DNA of 64,000 nucleotides from Streptomyces sp. BHT-5-2 (GCF_019774615.1 NZ_CP081496.1:4278001-4342000); one strand, 5' to 3'. Shown: positions 23,952 to 32,532, counted from the stretch's first letter. Numbers and translations: made by a program. The notes: a model not told the origin generated them from the sequence alone.

Positions 23952-25666
23952 GCGTCATCGACGAGCCCGCGGAGGAACCGGACCAGATCCGCGACCAGTT
24001 GCGCCAGCTGTTCCGCTATCGGGCGTGCCTGGTGCTCGGCCTGCTGCTGGGCCTGCTGGGCGGCGCCGCGGTGTTCGTACTGGGCGGCCCGACCTACACG
24101 GCGACCGGCGAGGTAGTGGTGCAGGCGATCGGCACCGCCCCGTTCGAGGGCGGCGGCGTCTCCGCCGACAAGCAGATCAGCATGGGCACCGAGCGGCAGA
24201 TCGCGCAGAGCGCCTCGGTCGCGGCCAAGGCCGCCCAGGCGCTGGGCGAACGGACCGCCCCGGCGGCGCTCCAGCGCGATCTGCGGGTGAGCAATCCGCC
24301 CGAGACGCAGACCCTGGTCTTCGAGTACAGCGCGGGCTCCGCGGACCGGGCGGCCCGGCTCGTCAACGCCTTCGTCCAGGCGTATCTGGACTACCGGCGG
24401 GACACCGCGGCCCAGCGGATCGACACCACGGTGCAGAAGCTCAACGGTGAGCTGACACCGCTGCTGGAGCAGCGCAAGGCACTGGACGAACGGCTCGCCG
24501 CGGCCGGCGGCGGCCCGGCACACGCCGCCGACCAGTCCGGGCGCAGCGACCTGGTGTCGGCGATCGCCACCCTGCGGGGCCGGATCTCCACCCTCAAGTC
24601 CCTGGACACCACGCCCGGCGACATCGTCCGCAAGGGCGATCCGCCGGCCTTCCCGTCCAGCCCGGGGCTCAACGTGCTGCTGCTGACCGGTGCGGTGGCC
24701 GGCCTCGCCCTGGGCATCCTGGCGGCCTGGGTCCGCTCGGTGCTGGAGCCGCGGATCCGGTCGGTGGCGGACGTGCAGGAGAGCCTGCGGGCTCCGGTGC
24801 TCGGCATCCTGCCGCGCCGGCGGAGCGGTGGCGGGGTGCTGGAGGTCGGCGGGTCCGGGCGCGGCAATCGTGCCGAGGCGCACCGCACCATAGCGTTCCG
24901 GCTGGTGCACGACCGTCGCTTCGCCGGCTGCGGAAGCCTGTTGATCGTCTCGCCCCGGGACGATGCGGACGCGGTGCCGGTGGCGGTCAACCTCGCCGGG
25001 GCGCTGGCCGAGATCGGCGCCGACGTCCTGCTGGTGGAGGCGAACCTGCGGACGCCGGTCCTCGCCCAGCGGCTGCCGCTGCGCCCAAGTCACGGGCGGC
25101 CGGTGCCGGGCAGTTGGGCCGAGGGCGAGCGGCTCACCGTGGACGCCGGTGCCGACGGGCGGTTCGCGCTGCTGCCCGGACGGGAGGTGCCCAATCCGGC
25201 GCGGGCCCTGACCTCGCCGCAGTTCGCACGGCTGCTGAACGCGGCGGGCCCGGACGAGCACGTGGTGGTGGTCACCGGCCCGCTGCTGGCGCACGCCGAC
25301 GGGCTGGCGGTGGCCAAGCAGGCGGCCGGTGTGGTGGTGGTCTGCGATCTGCACGAGGTCCGCCGGGACGACCTGGACCGGGTCCGGGAGCTGATCACGG
25401 CGGCCGGCGGGCACATCCTGGGCGCCGTCCTGGACAAGGGCAGCCGGCGGCGCGTACTGCGTCGGCTCGCCGACGGCGGCCCGGCCCAGCGCAAGCGCGG
25501 CCGGCACGGGTCGCGGACGGTGCCGGCGCCGCCGGTCCACCCGCACGCGTTCCCGTACGCCCCGTCCGGGCCGGCGTCGGCCGTGCCGCCGGGCCCGCCG
25601 CTGCCCGGCGTCGACCCGAGCCGGGCGGACGGCGCACCCGCCGACACCCGCTCCGCGCGCGGGTGA
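23948..25666 (+). CDS. Wzz/BY-kinase-like chain-length protein with degenerate ATPase site
   Basis: This 572-residue protein has the two-part plan of bacterial polysaccharide copolymerases. Two membrane helices (about 30-55 and 240-265) flank an extracytoplasmic coiled region. A cytoplasmic P-loop-like domain follows (about 300-480: SLLIVSPRDDADAVPVAVNLAGALAE, DVLLVEANLRTPVL, DEHVVVVTGPLLAHADGLAVA). The Walker A lysine and glycine are absent (SPRDDADA replaces a GxxGxGKS loop) and the second motif has VEAN in place of VDAD. It therefore probably does not bind or hydrolyse ATP normally. There is no C-terminal tyrosine cluster; the tail is Pro-rich. It likely controls polymer length with the Wzy-like protein. 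Confidence 0.8.
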   Translation: MSVIDEPAEEPDQIRDQLRQLFRYRACLVLGLLLGLLGGAAVFVLGGPTYTATGEVVVQAIGTAPFEGGGVSADKQISMGTERQIAQSASVAAKAAQALGERTAPAALQRDLRVSNPPETQTLVFEYSAGSADRAARLVNAFVQAYLDYRRDTAAQRIDTTVQKLNGELTPLLEQRKALDERLAAAGGGPAHAADQSGRSDLVSAIATLRGRISTLKSLDTTPGDIVRKGDPPAFPSSPGLNVLLLTGAVAGLALGILAAWVRSVLEPRIRSVADVQESLRAPVLGILPRRRSGGGVLEVGGSGRGNRAEAHRTIAFRLVHDRRFAGCGSLLIVSPRDDADAVPVAVNLAGALAEIGADVLLVEANLRTPVLAQRLPLRPSHGRPVPGSWAEGERLTVDAGADGRFALLPGREVPNPARALTSPQFARLLNAAGPDEHVVVVTGPLLAHADGLAVAKQAAGVVVVCDLHEVRRDDLDRVRELITAAGGHILGAVLDKGSRRRVLRRLADGGPAQRKRGRHGSRTVPAPPVHPHAFPYAPSGPASAVPPGPPLPGVDPSRADGAPADTRSARG

Positions 25667-27237
25667 CCGCCCTGCGCCCGGCGGACACCGGCGACGCCCG
25701 GGACGCCCCGGCACGCTCGGGCACCGCGGCCGCCGGGCGGGGCATCGCCGGCACGGCCCGCGGCAGCCTGTTCGGTCTGGCGGGCTCGGCGGCCAACGCG
25801 GTCTTCGGGTTCGTGCTGGTCACCATCGTCACCCACGGGCTCGGGGCGCGCGGGGCCGGCGCGGTGTTCGCCGGTGTCGCCGCGTTCACGCTGGCGAGCA
25901 ACGCCCTGAAGCTGGGGGCGGACACCGCGCTGGTGCGGTTCGTCTCCCGGGACCTGGCGCACACGGACGGGGCGGGGGTGCCCGGTCTGCTGCGGATCGC
26001 GGTGCTGCCGCCGCTGGTGGCGAGCACCGCGGTCGCGGCGGCGGCCGTGCCGCTGGCCCCCGGCCTCGCCGGATGGCTGCTGCCGGACCTGTCCCCGGGG
26101 CAAGGGACCGCGGTGCTGCGGCTGTTCGCGGTGTTCCTGCCGGTGACGACGGTGGCGCTGGTGCTGCTGGGGGCGACCCGGGGGTACGGCTCGGTGGTGC
26201 CGTTCGTGGGCGTGGAGCAGATCGGGAAGCCGGTGCTCCGGGTGCTGCTCGCCGTCCCCCTGGTCCTGCTCGCGCCGGGCGTGGTGACGTTGAGTGCCGC
26301 CTGGCTGGCCCCCGGCGTACTGGGCGCGGCGGCGGCCTGGCTCGCACTCCGCCGCGCCCTCCGGAGCCGCCCTCGGTCCCCCCAACACACCACTCCCGCC
26401 GGGGAGTTCTGGTCGTTCGCCGGCCCACGGGCGATCTCCTCGATCTTCGACATCGCCGCCGTGTGGATCGGTGTGATCCTGCTGTCGGTGCTCGGCACCA
26501 GCGCCGAGGCGGGTGTCTACACCGCGCTGGGGCGCCTGGTGACCGCGGGGACGCTGCTGCAACTGGCCGTCCGGCTGGCGGTGGCCCCGCAGCTCGGCCG
26601 GCTGCTGGCGGACGGCGACCGGGCCGGCGCCCACCGTCTGCACCGGCTGTCGACGCGCTGGATCGCGCTGTTCTCCTGGCCGGTGTTCGTGCTGCTGGCG
26701 GCCTTTCCGCGTACGGTGCTCGCGCTATTCGGCGCGGACTTCGGGCCGGGCGCGCCGGGCCTGGTGGTGCTGGCCACGGCGAGCCTGGTCAACGTCGCCG
26801 TCGGCAACGCGCAGACGGCGCTGCTGATGGCGGGCCGGAGCGTGCCGAACCTCGTCGTCGCCGGTGCGGCCTTCGCGGTCCAACTGTGCTTCGGGATATG
26901 GCTGGTTCCGCGCTACGGAGTGCTGGGCGCCGCGGTCTCGTTCGGTCTGGCGATCGTGGTGGACAACGGCGCTTCGGCCTGGCTGGTCCGCCGTCGGCTG
27001 GGGTTCGGCGCCGTGGACCGCGGTTACCTTCTCGCCGCATTGATCACCATCGGGGCGGTAGCTCCGCTTGCGTTCCTGATACGGGTGCTATGCGGTGACA
27101 CCTTCGCCGGTACCCTCTTCGGCATTCTTTTGTCCATTGTGGCGTTCTGCGCCCTCGTCCGCCGCTATCGTGTGCCGCTGGGGGTAGCGGAGTTCTTCGG
27201 GGTGCTGCGCAAGCGGCGCGCGGAAAACTCGCCATGA
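25663..27237 (+). CDS. Wzx-like lipid-linked oligosaccharide flippase
   Basis: The 524-residue protein has about fourteen membrane segments and the MATE/polysaccharide-flippase pattern. An early GSLFGLAGSAANAVFGFVLVTIVTHGLG is followed by ALKLGADTALVRFVSR, and a second half begins ARAISS-like with FAGPRAISSIFDIAAVWIGVILL. It should flip undecaprenyl-linked repeat units to the outer face. GTG at 25663 overlaps the stop of the chain-length gene. The GC-rich N-terminal 40 residues are cytoplasmic and not conserved. Together with the Wzy-like and Wzz-like neighbours it completes a Wzx/Wzy-dependent assembly set. Confidence 0.88.
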   Translation: MTALRPADTGDARDAPARSGTAAAGRGIAGTARGSLFGLAGSAANAVFGFVLVTIVTHGLGARGAGAVFAGVAAFTLASNALKLGADTALVRFVSRDLAHTDGAGVPGLLRIAVLPPLVASTAVAAAAVPLAPGLAGWLLPDLSPGQGTAVLRLFAVFLPVTTVALVLLGATRGYGSVVPFVGVEQIGKPVLRVLLAVPLVLLAPGVVTLSAAWLAPGVLGAAAAWLALRRALRSRPRSPQHTTPAGEFWSFAGPRAISSIFDIAAVWIGVILLSVLGTSAEAGVYTALGRLVTAGTLLQLAVRLAVAPQLGRLLADGDRAGAHRLHRLSTRWIALFSWPVFVLLAAFPRTVLALFGADFGPGAPGLVVLATASLVNVAVGNAQTALLMAGRSVPNLVVAGAAFAVQLCFGIWLVPRYGVLGAAVSFGLAIVVDNGASAWLVRRRLGFGAVDRGYLLAALITIGAVAPLAFLIRVLCGDTFAGTLFGILLSIVAFCALVRRYRVPLGVAEFFGVLRKRRAENSP

Positions 27238-27326
27238 ACACTGCACGAGCCATTCCGTACAGAGCTGATCTCCTTCACCGCTCCTCTCTTCACCATTCCA
27301 CCGCGCCGTGCTTCCAGGGGGGACCC

Positions 27327-28868
27327 GTGCGCCGAAAGAACCGACCCGTCCATCTCGTCCTGGCCGCCGCCGTGCTGGGCACCGCCGCGACGGCACTCGC
27401 CGCCGGGTCCGCCCAGGCAACCGGCGAGCCCACCCTCACCGCGGATCCGCTGCCCACCTGGCAGACCGACGGCATCGTCTGGGCCCTGGCGTACGCCAAG
27501 GGCGTCGTCTACGTAGGAGGCAGGTTCGACCACATCCGGCCACCGGGCGCGCCCCCCGGCAGCGGCCGGCAGCTGGCCCGCCGGAACTTCGCGGCCTTCG
27601 ACGCCCGCACCGGCCAACCCCTGCCGTGCGCCCCGGCGTTCAGCGGCGGCGCGAACCAGATCCGGGCCCTCAAACCCTCCCCCGACGGGACACTGCTCTA
27701 CATCGGCGGATCGTTCGGCAAGGCGGGCTCCGCCGGCCGCTCCAACACCGCCGCCCTGCGCACCGCCGACTGCGCCGTCGACAACGCCTGGAAGCCGAAG
27801 GTCAGCTCCACCGTCCGGGCCCTGGACGTCACCGACGACACCGTCTATCTCGGCGGCCAGTTCACCACCGTCCAGGGGCAGACCCGCGAGCGGGTCGCCG
27901 CGCTGCGACCCAACGGCACGCTGCTGCCGTTCAAGGCGACCATCCGCGGCTCCTCCGTCCCCAACGACACCACGCCCGGTGTCAACGCCCTGACGGCCAT
28001 CCCGAAACTCGGCGAACTCATCATCGGCGGCCGGTTCACCTCGGTGAACGGCACCCGGTCGAGCGTGCACGCACTGGCCGGCCTGGACGCCACCACGGGC
28101 CGGGTCGTCAACACCTTCACCGGCTGGATCCCCCGGCGCTCGGCGGTCAAGGCACTCACCAACGACGGCACCAACTTCTACCTGGGCGCCGAGGGCACCG
28201 GCGGCGGCGTCTTCGACGGCCGCATCGCCGGACGGCTGTCGGACGGCGCGATGCTGTGGAAGGACACCTGCCTGGGCGCCACCCAGGCAGTCCTGCCCTA
28301 CAAGGGCGTCCTCTACAGCGCCTCGCACGCGCACGACTGCCACGACACCCCGGGCGGCTTCCCCGACATCAACAACCGGCAGCACTTCCTGGCCCAGTCC
28401 ATCGCCGACAAGACGATCCTGCCGTGGTTCCCCGACACCAACGACGGGATCGGCGAGCAGATCGGCCCGCGCGCACTGACCATGGCCGACGGTGTGCTGT
28501 GGGCGGGCGGGGGGTTCACCACCGTCAACGAGGCGCCCCAGCAGGGCCTCACCCGCTTCGGGGCCGGTGCGGACACCAACGCACCGCAGGTGCCGCTGAT
28601 GAGCGGGGCGAGCGGGGCCCCGGGCCGGATCACCCTGAAGTGGAAGGCGTCGTGGGACCGCGACAACGGCGTGCTGACCTACCGCATCTACCGCGACGGC
28701 AGGCACCTGACCTCGCTGACCCGGGAATCCCGCTACTGGAACCGGCCGGACATGTCCTTCACCGACACCGTCCGGCCCGGCTCGACGCACCGCTACTCCC
28801 TCGACGTCACCGACGGCACCAACGTCTCGGGCCGCAACGGCCCGGTCAAGGTGACCGCCGGGAAGTGA
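27327..28868 (+). CDS. Secreted beta-propeller protein with fibronectin-like C-terminus
   Basis: The 513-residue exported protein has a signal peptide (RRKNRPVHLVLAAAVLGTAA, cleavage near AQATG). At least five repeats follow, each with a core such as VVYVGGRFDHI, LLYIGGSFGKA, TVYLGGQFTTV, LIIGGRFTSV and LWAGGGFTTV, giving a beta-propeller. Residues about 425-513 look like a fibronectin type III domain (RITLKWKASWDRDNGVLTYRIYRDG). No enzyme motif is seen; it may bind the polymer or the cell wall. GTG at 27327 follows GGGGGG by three bases and starts the signal peptide. ATG at 27234 overlaps the flippase stop but would bury the signal. It is in the operon with the exopolysaccharide genes. Confidence 0.8.
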   Translation: MRRKNRPVHLVLAAAVLGTAATALAAGSAQATGEPTLTADPLPTWQTDGIVWALAYAKGVVYVGGRFDHIRPPGAPPGSGRQLARRNFAAFDARTGQPLPCAPAFSGGANQIRALKPSPDGTLLYIGGSFGKAGSAGRSNTAALRTADCAVDNAWKPKVSSTVRALDVTDDTVYLGGQFTTVQGQTRERVAALRPNGTLLPFKATIRGSSVPNDTTPGVNALTAIPKLGELIIGGRFTSVNGTRSSVHALAGLDATTGRVVNTFTGWIPRRSAVKALTNDGTNFYLGAEGTGGGVFDGRIAGRLSDGAMLWKDTCLGATQAVLPYKGVLYSASHAHDCHDTPGGFPDINNRQHFLAQSIADKTILPWFPDTNDGIGEQIGPRALTMADGVLWAGGGFTTVNEAPQQGLTRFGAGADTNAPQVPLMSGASGAPGRITLKWKASWDRDNGVLTYRIYRDGRHLTSLTRESRYWNRPDMSFTDTVRPGSTHRYSLDVTDGTNVSGRNGPVKVTAGK

Positions 28869-28891
28869 CCGTACGCCGAGTGGGGGGGCAG

Positions 28892-29320
28892 ATGACGCAC
28901 CGAGTTGGATACGCACCCGGGGTCTACGACCTGTTCCATGTGGGGCACCTGAATCTCCTCCGGCACGCCAGGAGCCGGTGCGACCACTTGGTGGCCGGAG
29001 TCGTCTCGGACGACATGGCGCGGCGGGCCAAGGGACAGGCACCGGTGATCCCGTTGATCGAGCGCCTGGAGATCGTGCGCAGTGTCCGGTACGTGGACGC
29101 GGCGTTCGTCGAGACGGTGCCCGACAAGCTGGAGACCTGGCAGCAGGTGCGGTTCGATGTCATCTTCAAGGGGGACGACTGGCGGGGCACGAGCAAGGGC
29201 ATCCGGTTGGAACGGGACTTCGCGCCCCTGGGAGTCGAGGTGGTCTACTTCCCGTACACCGTCCATACGTCGAGCACGCTGCTCCGTGCGGCGCTCGACG
29301 TGCTGGGGAGTCCGGCCTGA
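28892..29320 (+). CDS. Cytidylyltransferase (glycerol-3-phosphate cytidylyltransferase-like)
   Basis: The 142-residue enzyme of the nucleotidyltransferase superfamily begins RVGYAPGVYDLFHVGHLNLL with the HxGH motif that binds CTP phosphates. It has DVIFKGDDWRG and ends in YTVHTSSTLLR, which takes the place of the family's RTxGISTT motif. It is similar in size to TagD-type enzymes that make CDP-glycerol from CTP and glycerol 3-phosphate, but the altered last motif makes the alcohol uncertain. ATG at 28892 follows a run of seven G. A CDP-alcohol phosphotransferase gene lies next to it on the other strand, so the two probably work as donor synthesis and transfer. Confidence 0.85.
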   Translation: MTHRVGYAPGVYDLFHVGHLNLLRHARSRCDHLVAGVVSDDMARRAKGQAPVIPLIERLEIVRSVRYVDAAFVETVPDKLETWQQVRFDVIFKGDDWRGTSKGIRLERDFAPLGVEVVYFPYTVHTSSTLLRAALDVLGSPA

Positions 29321-29355
29321 CGGCCGCCGGTGCGGTGTGCCCCTCCCCTCCCGCC

Positions 29356-29385
29356 CCGGCCCCGGTCGTCACCGTCCGGGGCCGG
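29356..29385. terminator. Terminator hairpin at convergent gene ends
   Basis: CCGGCCCCGG at 29356-29365 pairs with CCGGGGCCGG at 29376-29385 around a 10-base loop, a perfect 10-bp stem. It overlaps the end of the minus-strand phosphotransferase gene and follows the cytidylyltransferase stop. Confidence 0.65.
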
Positions 29386-30100
29386 CCAGTTCGCGGTACC
29401 ACTTGGCCAGAAAGGCCACCATGAAGAGCACATGCGCCACGAGCAGCGCGCAGTACACCACGACGAACAGCCGCCCGCTGCCGAACAGCAGGAAGGCCGC
29501 GCAGAACACCCCGTAGTCGACCGGCAGCAGGGCCACCGCACGGACGGCGGAGGCCGGTTCCGCGGGCCGTGGTCCGGCACCGCCGTTCCGCAGGCATTCA
29601 GCCCGTTTGAGCTGGTCGGTCAGGATCCCGCCGAAGAACACCAGCACGGCGGCGAACTGGAAGACGACGGGGGCGAGCAGCAACAGCGGTTCGGAGGGGG
29701 CGAAGTAGCGGTGGAAGGAGACCAGTACGGCCATGTGGAGGGCGAGCATCTTCGCGCAGTCGACGACGTGGTCCAGCCATTCGCCGGCGGCGCTGCCGGT
29801 CCCCGTCAGACGGGCCAGCTGGCCGTCGGCCGAGTCCAGCGCGAAGCCCAGGAAGAGTGCCGCGAAGACACCCGCCGCGGTGCCCGGCCCGGGCGGCAGC
29901 GCGGCGATCATCCCCACGCCGACGAAGGTGAACACCGCGCTGAGCAAAGTGACTTGATTGGGTTTCAGGTTCAGGCAGTAGCTCGCGGCGGCCAGTCCCC
30001 GTCCGACCGGGCGGTTGATGTGGCGCGAGTAGAGCGACACCCCCTTCGCGGATTTCTGGGCCGCCGACAGTTCCTCGACCGCAGCTGCGAACCGGCTCAT
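29369..30100 (-). CDS. CDP-alcohol phosphatidyltransferase family protein
   Basis: The 243-residue membrane protein has about six hydrophobic segments and the complete CDP-alcohol phosphotransferase signature DSADGQLARL...G(x3)D(x3)D (read as DSADGQLAR, then GEWLDHVVD). This motif binds two metal ions and the CDP-alcohol. It moves a phospho-alcohol from CDP to an acceptor, usually a lipid, but members in polysaccharide loci may act on other acceptors. ATG at 30100 directly follows GGGGGGAG. It is convergent with the cytidylyltransferase that could make its substrate and divergent, with only 39 bases between starts, from the lyase-like lipoprotein gene. Confidence 0.9.
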   Translation of the reverse strand: MSRFAAAVEELSAAQKSAKGVSLYSRHINRPVGRGLAAASYCLNLKPNQVTLLSAVFTFVGVGMIAALPPGPGTAAGVFAALFLGFALDSADGQLARLTGTGSAAGEWLDHVVDCAKMLALHMAVLVSFHRYFAPSEPLLLLAPVVFQFAAVLVFFGGILTDQLKRAECLRNGGAGPRPAEPASAVRAVALLPVDYGVFCAAFLLFGSGRLFVVVYCALLVAHVLFMVAFLAKWYRELAGPGR

Positions 30101-30139
30101 CTCCCCCCACCCGTCGTACCGCCCCGAAGGAGCAACATC

Positions 30140-31426
30140 ATGGCAGGCAGGCCCTCCCCGTCCAACGGCGCGCCCGGCCGCCGGACGATTCTGGCCGCGT
30201 CGGCCGCCACTCTGGCGGCGGTGCTCACCGGCTGCGACTCCGACTCCCCGGACCCGTCCGACGAGGACGCCGTGCCACCGCGGATCTCCGGCACCAAGCC
30301 CAAGGGCAGGGACGTCATCGACGTGGTGGCGGACTGCGGCGCCAAGGGCGACGGCCGCACCGACGACAGCCGGGCGTTCGCCCGCGCCTACGCCCATGCC
30401 GCGGGCCGGGTCTGGGACCACATCGGCCGGACGGTGATCGACATCCCGGCCGGCACCTACCTCATCGCCTCCCCGTACGCCCTGCTCAACGCCCCGGCGG
30501 GGAGGCTCAAGGCCAACGGCCTGCGGTTCCGCGGGGCCGGGAAGCGGATGACGCAGCTGCTCTTCGCACCGAACCGGCCGCAGAACGCCTTTCTGTGCCG
30601 CAACGAGGACAGCTGGGCCAATGTGTCGTTCGAGGAGCTGGCCTTCCGGTCCGGGACCCCGGGCGCCTCGTTCTTCTCCTCCTACTCCACCGGCCAGGCA
30701 CAGGACTACCGCTTCACCGCCTGCGAGTGGACCGGCGAGTGGACCTACGGACTGGCGCTGGACGGCTCCAACACCAACTCGGAGATGCGCTGGGACGCCT
30801 GCCGCATCGGCGGTTCCTACCGCAAGGCGTTCCTCTACTCGGGCCTGTCGCAGAAGTCCCTCGACCATCCCCAGCAGGACCAGTTCCTCAACTACTGGTT
30901 CACCGACATGAAGGTGGAGTACGACTGGGGGAACTTCCTGGAGTTCCCCTACGGCGGCTCCATCACCTGCCGCGGGGGTTCCTACATCGTCACCGGCCGC
31001 CGCCCCACGGATTCCGCGGACTACGGCCGCACCAGCACCTTCTTCCGCTTCCCGCGCGGCGTCCACCACGACTCGGTGCAGCGCTTCCACGCCGAGGACA
31101 TCCGCTTCGAGGTGCGCGGCCCGGACACCGTGGTCATCGACTGTGCCTGGGACGGCGGGACGGTGCACTTCAACGACTGTGACGACACCGCGCTCGCGTT
31201 CCGCCCGTTCGCCAAGGACAGCCGTCCGCACCGCTACCGCAGCGGCGCCCGGGGCGCGCTGGTCCGCTACGACTCCTGCCAGCTGTCCGGGCAGCACCTC
31301 TACGAGCAGGACGGCAACGGCCCGCGCGCCCGCTACGACATGTGCGTGCTCCGCAACCACGCCCCGGCGGACTTCATCGCGGGGGCGAGCGCGGGCGTGC
31401 AGTTCACCGACTGCCTGGGACCGTGA
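30140..31426 (+). CDS. Lipoprotein with right-handed beta-helix (pectate-lyase-like)
   Basis: The 428-residue exported protein has an RR-containing signal (GRRTILAASAATLAAVLTGC) ending in a lipobox with the Cys in LTGCDSD, so it is a probable Tat-exported lipoprotein. The mature part starts DVVADCGAKGDGRTDDSRAFARAYAHA, the typical entry into pectate-lyase-3 beta-helices. It continues with DIPAGTYLI, FRGAGKRMTQLLF and successive short strands. It may cleave or bind the exopolysaccharide. Catalytic residues cannot be assigned. ATG at 30140 follows GAAGGAG. The gene closes the exopolysaccharide locus on the plus strand. Confidence 0.85.
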   Translation: MAGRPSPSNGAPGRRTILAASAATLAAVLTGCDSDSPDPSDEDAVPPRISGTKPKGRDVIDVVADCGAKGDGRTDDSRAFARAYAHAAGRVWDHIGRTVIDIPAGTYLIASPYALLNAPAGRLKANGLRFRGAGKRMTQLLFAPNRPQNAFLCRNEDSWANVSFEELAFRSGTPGASFFSSYSTGQAQDYRFTACEWTGEWTYGLALDGSNTNSEMRWDACRIGGSYRKAFLYSGLSQKSLDHPQQDQFLNYWFTDMKVEYDWGNFLEFPYGGSITCRGGSYIVTGRRPTDSADYGRTSTFFRFPRGVHHDSVQRFHAEDIRFEVRGPDTVVIDCAWDGGTVHFNDCDDTALAFRPFAKDSRPHRYRSGARGALVRYDSCQLSGQHLYEQDGNGPRARYDMCVLRNHAPADFIAGASAGVQFTDCLGP

Positions 31427-31458
31427 CCGGGACAGGGGCCAGGGCCGGGACTGGGAAC

Positions 31459-31492
31459 GGGACCGGGACCGGGACCGGGACCGGGACCGGGA
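31459..31492. repeat. GGGACC hexanucleotide microsatellite
   Basis: Five perfect GGGACC units plus a partial sixth run from 31459 to 31492, with decayed units before them (GGGACT, GGGAAC). The tract ends exactly at the stop codon of the XRE regulator gene and follows the lyase-like gene by about 30 bases. Confidence 0.8.
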
Positions 31493-32404
31493 TCAGTCGA
31501 GCTGGTCGATCAACCGGGTCAGGAAGGCACCGGTCTCCGCCGGTGTGTCGGCCTCGGTGCACAGCCGGTCCATGACCGCGGTGTACTGGTCCACCGACTC
31601 CTGCTTGTCCAGATACAGGGCGCTGGTCAGCTGCTCCAGATAGACCTTGTCGGGCAGTTCGGGTTCGGCGAACCGCAGGATGCTGAACGGGGCGCCGGCC
31701 GCCGCGTTCGCCCCCACGCTGAAGGGGGCGATCTGAAGTGTGACGTTCGGCATCTGCACCGCCTGCAGGAGGTGGCGCAGTTGGGCGGCCATCACCTCGG
31801 TGCCGCCGAACGGACGGCGCAGCACCGCCTCGTCCACCACCGCCCACAGCCGCGGGGCCTCCGGCCGGGTGAGCAGCCGCTGGCGCTCCATCCGCAGCGC
31901 GACCAGGCGGTCCACCTTCTCCTGCGGCGCGTTGGGGTAGCCGACGCGGGTGACCGCCCGGGCGTACTCCTCCGTCTGGAGCAGGCCGGGCAGGAACTGC
32001 ACCTGATAGGTGCGGATCAGCGCGGCGGCCTCCTCCAGGCCGAGGTGGAGCTCGAACCAGTCCTCCAGGACGTCGCTGTACTCGTGCCACCAGCCGTTGG
32101 AGTTGGCCTGGTCCGCCAGCTCGAAGTAGTCGGCCCGGCGCTCCGGTTCGAGCACGCGATAGAGGGTCAGCAGATCGGCCAGGTCCTGTCTCTTGAAGCC
32201 GACCTGTCCTCTTTCGAGGCGGGTGATCTTGGCGTGAGAACCACGGATCGACTTGCCCGCGGCCTCACGCGTGATGCCCGCGCCGGTGCGCAGCCTCCGG
32301 AGCTGGGCGCCCAGCACGATGCGCGCGGCGGTGGGCCCTACCTGCGTCTCCTTCAGGTAGCGCGTTATCGACAGCTCGACTTCCGGCCGCATCATCGCGG
32401 TCAT
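31493..32404 (-). CDS. XRE family regulator (HTH + DUF5753)
   Basis: The 303-residue protein has an N-terminal helix-turn-helix (about residues 25-80: AQLRRLRTGAGITREAAGKSI and SHAKITRLERGQVGF) and a C-terminal DUF5753 domain (about 105-290) with VQFLPGLLQTEEYARAV, RQRLLTRPEAPRLWAVVDEAVLRR and VTLQIAPF. This pairing is one of the commonest in Streptomyces and is usually found next to a DUF397 gene, as here. It probably acts as a DNA-binding regulator whose second domain senses a partner or ligand. A second in-frame ATG lies three codons in. The inverted repeat at 32419-32446 lies just before the start and may be its own operator. Confidence 0.92.
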   Translation of the reverse strand: MTAMMRPEVELSITRYLKETQVGPTAARIVLGAQLRRLRTGAGITREAAGKSIRGSHAKITRLERGQVGFKRQDLADLLTLYRVLEPERRADYFELADQANSNGWWHEYSDVLEDWFELHLGLEEAAALIRTYQVQFLPGLLQTEEYARAVTRVGYPNAPQEKVDRLVALRMERQRLLTRPEAPRLWAVVDEAVLRRPFGGTEVMAAQLRHLLQAVQMPNVTLQIAPFSVGANAAAGAPFSILRFAEPELPDKVYLEQLTSALYLDKQESVDQYTAVMDRLCTEADTPAETGAFLTRLIDQLD

Positions 32405-32418
32405 CCCAACTCCCGTGA

Positions 32419-32446
32419 GCGACAGTGTTGATACCAGCAGTGTCGC
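32419..32446. promoter_or_regulatory. Inverted repeat before the XRE gene
   Basis: GCGACAGTG at 32419-32427 and CAGTGTCGC at 32438-32446 form an inverted repeat with one mismatch pair, 15 bases upstream of the XRE start. It may be an autoregulatory site. Confidence 0.4.
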
Positions 32447-32532
32447 ATCTGCGGGTCACCAGGTACAGAAACGCGCCATCGTCGCGGTGGGCGGCGGACC
32501 CGGTCGGCGCGGGTCCGCCGCGTGGCCGCCGC

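Noticed and set aside
27234..27326. Upstream ATG as start of the beta-propeller protein
   Set aside because: It would place 31 non-hydrophobic residues before the signal peptide. GTG at 27327 has a GGGGGG ribosome binding site and starts the signal directly.
31342..31575. Small plus-strand frame coding for a Thr-Gly repeat peptide
   Set aside because: It is produced by the GGGACC microsatellite and overlaps the lyase-like gene; no start signal is present.
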